NCBI GenBank assembly: GCA_902766855.1
Contig: CACXFE010000076.1
Span: 1-7,929, forward strand
Length of the DNA: 7,929 bases
Source: Oscillospiraceae bacterium
GTDB taxonomy: Bacteria; Bacillota; Clostridia; Oscillospirales; Acutalibacteraceae
Direction: 5' to 3'
The first letter of the stretch is position 1, and the number at the start of each line of letters is the position of its first letter. The translations under genes and the position numbers were made by a program. A model generated the notes under the pieces. That model searched no databases. It saw nothing but the letters and a program-made list of their open reading frames with translations, and had not been told where the DNA came from. Of this stretch, positions 6,383 through 7,929 are shown one piece after another.

Positions 6383-7054
6383 ATGAAAAAAGTGTTTGCG
6401 GGGCAGGTTTTTGAAGTCCTGCCGCTTTCGGGCGGGATTTTGTTTTCTTATTGCCGCGATGTAACGGAAAAAGGCACGGTGGTGGCCTACAAAATGATTT
6501 CGTTTGAAAACGGCAGTTTTACCGATGTCGCCAAAAATATTTATTTACTTACCAAATTCGGTAATCAATATAAAGCCATTGCGACATTGTGCGGCAATTA
6601 TATCACGGTGAAATCCATTTTATTGCCAAACGGCAAAGTGTTTTTATTGGAGGAAACCGGGCGCGCCCAGTTGATCGATACCGACGCTACGGTCATTTGG
6701 GAAGGAGAACTGAAATATCGCGGGCTGAACGCAACCGATATTGTGCTGTATAAAAATGTGCTGTGGGCTTGCTACCGGGAAGGGAATGTATTGTTGCGGT
6801 ACAATTTGTCTACCATGAGGGAGGAATTGCGCATCGGCGGAAATTCCTCGCCGTTTGACCGCCCGGAAAACCTGTTTGTGGAAGAAGACCGTATGATGGT
6901 AAGCAACGCCGGCTCGAAAAAGTTGACCGAATTGGATCTGAATACATACAGCGTTTCGGATTATCAGGCGTTTGAGGAGCCTGTCCGGCAATATGTCCGT
7001 GTGGGGGGAAACCGTTTCGCGGTGCTGGAATCGGGCTTGTATTTGCTGGCATAA
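6383..7054 (+). CDS. Uncharacterised propeller-like beta-repeat protein
   Basis: I do not recognise the family. The 223-residue product is rich in short beta strands separated by turns. Three similar segments recur about every 42-45 residues: GKVFLLEETGRAQLIDT (84-100), NVLWACYREGNVLLRYNLS (125-143) and DRMMVSNAGSKKLTELDLN (169-187). Each has a hydrophobic strand, a turn with G or N, then a strand ending in D or N. This resembles NHL/PQQ/SMP-30-type beta-propeller blades, which usually bind a ligand or peptide, but the length would allow only four or five blades. There is no signal peptide or membrane helix. The ATG at 6383 has GGAG at 6373-6376 with 6-base spacing; an in-frame GTG at 6344 has poorer support. 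It starts 48 bases after the lyase-family gene and precedes the terminator, so it is the last gene of the operon. Confidence 0.75.
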   Translation: MKKVFAGQVFEVLPLSGGILFSYCRDVTEKGTVVAYKMISFENGSFTDVAKNIYLLTKFGNQYKAIATLCGNYITVKSILLPNGKVFLLEETGRAQLIDTDATVIWEGELKYRGLNATDIVLYKNVLWACYREGNVLLRYNLSTMREELRIGGNSSPFDRPENLFVEEDRMMVSNAGSKKLTELDLNTYSVSDYQAFEEPVRQYVRVGGNRFAVLESGLYLLA

Positions 7055-7070
7055 AAGAAAATGATCAGAG

Positions 7071-7111
7071 AAAAGGATGTGTGTTTACAGCCGCGCATCC
7101 TTTTTGTTTTT
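7071..7111 (+). terminator. Intrinsic terminator of the murD operon
   Basis: A 13-pair stem (7071-7083 with 7092-7104, including two G-U pairs) encloses the 8-base loop TTTACAGC. It is followed by TTTTTGTTTTT through 7111. It begins 17 bases after the stop of the propeller-like gene. The 5' arm starts with AAAA, so on the minus strand it could also work, but no minus-strand gene points at it within the window. Confidence 0.92.
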
Positions 7112-7171
7112 GCAGAAAAACGGGTGCAGATATTCTCTGACAAAAAGGCCGCCGATTTGGCAAAATATGCC

Positions 7172-7200
7172 TTGAAATCGTGAACGAAATATAGTACAAT
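7172..7200 (+). promoter_or_regulatory. Promoter of the rhamnosidase gene, with cre-like overlap
   Basis: TTGAAA (7172-7177) and TACAAT (7195-7200) are 17 bases apart, giving a good sigma-A promoter with a start near 7207. TTGAAATCGTGAACG at 7172-7186 matches 13 of 15 positions of the degenerate catabolite-response element consensus WTGNAANCGNWNNCW and covers the -35 box, so carbon catabolite repression is possible but weakly supported. The stretch 7112-7171 before it holds nothing I can identify. Confidence 0.75.
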
Positions 7201-7213
7201 GAGAAAAAATAAA

Positions 7214-7218
7214 AGGAG
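7214..7218 (+). promoter_or_regulatory. Ribosome binding site of the rhamnosidase gene
   Basis: AGGAG with 8-base spacing to the ATG at 7227. A nearer ATG at 7222 opens only ATG-CCA-TGA and its stop overlaps the true start, so it does not encode the enzyme. Confidence 0.8.
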
Positions 7219-7226
7219 TTCATGCC

Positions 7227-7929
7227 ATGATCTTTCCAACCCGATTTATCAAAGCCGGAGAAGTATACAATACATTTGAAAACCATATTCCGGCACCGTA
7301 TTTTCGCAAAACCTTTACACTCTCCGCACCCGCACAGGGGGAACTGTTAATTACGGCCTGCGGATTTTATGAGTTATATATCAACGGTGAGCATATCACC
7401 AAAGGGGCGCTGGCTCCTTATATTTGCAATCCGGACGATCTTGTATATTACGATCGGTATACCGTATCGCTGACTGCCGGAAAAAATGTGATTGCCGTGC
7501 TGCTGGGCAACGGGTTTCAAAATAATCCGGGCGGATATGTTTGGGATTTTGATACCGCCGCTTTTCGCGGTGCGCCGCGGCTGGCGCTGTCGCTTTCTTA
7601 TGGGGACACCGTGCTGGAAACCGGGGAGGATTTTAAAACCGCGCCTTCGCCTATTCTGTTTGATGATTACCGTTTTGGCGAGCAGTATGACGCCAATCTG
7701 GAACTCCCCGGGTGGAATACCGCGGATTTTGATGATTCCGCATGGCAAAATGCGATGCTTGCGGACGCACCGAAAGGGGAAAAGCGTCTTTGTGAAAGCG
7801 ATCCGATCGTAGCGGGAGAAGAAATTCAACCAAAGGAAATCATCCCGATCGACGGTGCGTATTTGTATGATTTCGGGGTCAATCACACCGGCGTATGCAG
7901 ATTGGTCGTAAACGGGCAAAAAGGGCAGA
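7227..7929 (+). CDS. Alpha-L-rhamnosidase (GH78), N-terminal part
   Basis: Hydrolase that removes terminal alpha-L-rhamnose from plant glycosides or polysaccharides. The first 234 codons are present, open at the window end; GH78 proteins are usually 700-1000 residues, so the (alpha/alpha)6 catalytic domain lies outside. Residues 24-100 match the N-terminal carbohydrate-binding-like domain: YFRKTFTL (25-32), GFYELYINGEHI (46-57), LAPY (62-65), YYDRYTV (74-80) and NVIAVLLGNGF (87-97). GEQYDAN at 151-157 followed by PGWNTADFDDSAW (161-173) is a typical GH78 block. YDFGVNHTGV at 214-223 begins the jelly-roll domain preceding the catalytic part. No signal peptide is present, so the enzyme is probably cytoplasmic and acts on imported rhamnosides. 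It has its own promoter after a terminator, so it starts a new transcription unit. Confidence 0.9.
   Translation, partial: MIFPTRFIKAGEVYNTFENHIPAPYFRKTFTLSAPAQGELLITACGFYELYINGEHITKGALAPYICNPDDLVYYDRYTVSLTAGKNVIAVLLGNGFQNNPGGYVWDFDTAAFRGAPRLALSLSYGDTVLETGEDFKTAPSPILFDDYRFGEQYDANLELPGWNTADFDDSAWQNAMLADAPKGEKRLCESDPIVAGEEIQPKEIIPIDGAYLYDFGVNHTGVCRLVVNGQKGQ

Noticed and set aside
7201..7226. Search for the AATCAATTCA decamer in the rhamnosidase leader
   Set aside because: The leader after the TACAAT box does not contain it, so the shared element is limited to the two divergent promoters in this window.
7374..7919. Open frame of 181 codons on the minus strand
   Set aside because: Antisense to the GH78 rhamnosidase coding region and without motifs or a start signal.

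Overview
The window looks like chromosomal DNA of an anaerobic Firmicute of the class Clostridia, possibly an uncultured gut member of the Oscillospirales or Christensenellales. Base composition is about 50-52% GC by eye. The promoters are near-consensus sigma-A type, the ribosome binding sites are strong AGGAGG types, the genes are closely packed, and several protein families (TIGR03905-like TSCPD protein, Met_gamma_lyase/aluminium-resistance-like PLP enzyme, M42 peptidases) are typical of that group. The placement is inference; no rRNA, tRNA, mobile element or CRISPR array is visible.

Left part (1-876, minus strand): a two-gene unit. A perfect TTGACA-17-TATAAT promoter drives a small four-cysteine TSCPD protein (555-812). 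Five bases later comes a cation diffusion facilitator (549 to beyond base 1) whose membrane metal site reads N-D-D-D, the arrangement described for the manganese exporter MntE.

Middle part (906-7111, plus strand): one apparent operon bounded by a strong promoter (906-934) and a strong intrinsic terminator (7071-7111). Order: murD (TTG start), two consecutive and different M42 metallopeptidases, a GNAT acetyltransferase, a PLP-dependent methionine gamma-lyase-family protein, and an unrecognised propeller-like protein. The first five genes all overlap (ATGA junctions or an 8-base overlap), so translation is probably coupled. The unit combines one peptidoglycan precursor enzyme with peptide and amino-acid metabolism enzymes. 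Why they are joined is not obvious.

The two units are transcribed back to back from promoters whose -35 boxes lie 29 bases apart. The same decamer, AATCAATTCA, sits exactly 12 bases downstream of the -10 box of both promoters, which suggests a shared operator or initial-transcribed-region control. This is the most distinctive regulatory observation in the window.

Right part (7112-7929, plus strand): a separate promoter (TTGAAA-17-TACAAT, overlapped by a weak cre-like sequence) and the N-terminal 234 residues of a GH78 alpha-L-rhamnosidase without a signal peptide. It runs off the window and suggests use of plant or glycoside rhamnose inside the cell.
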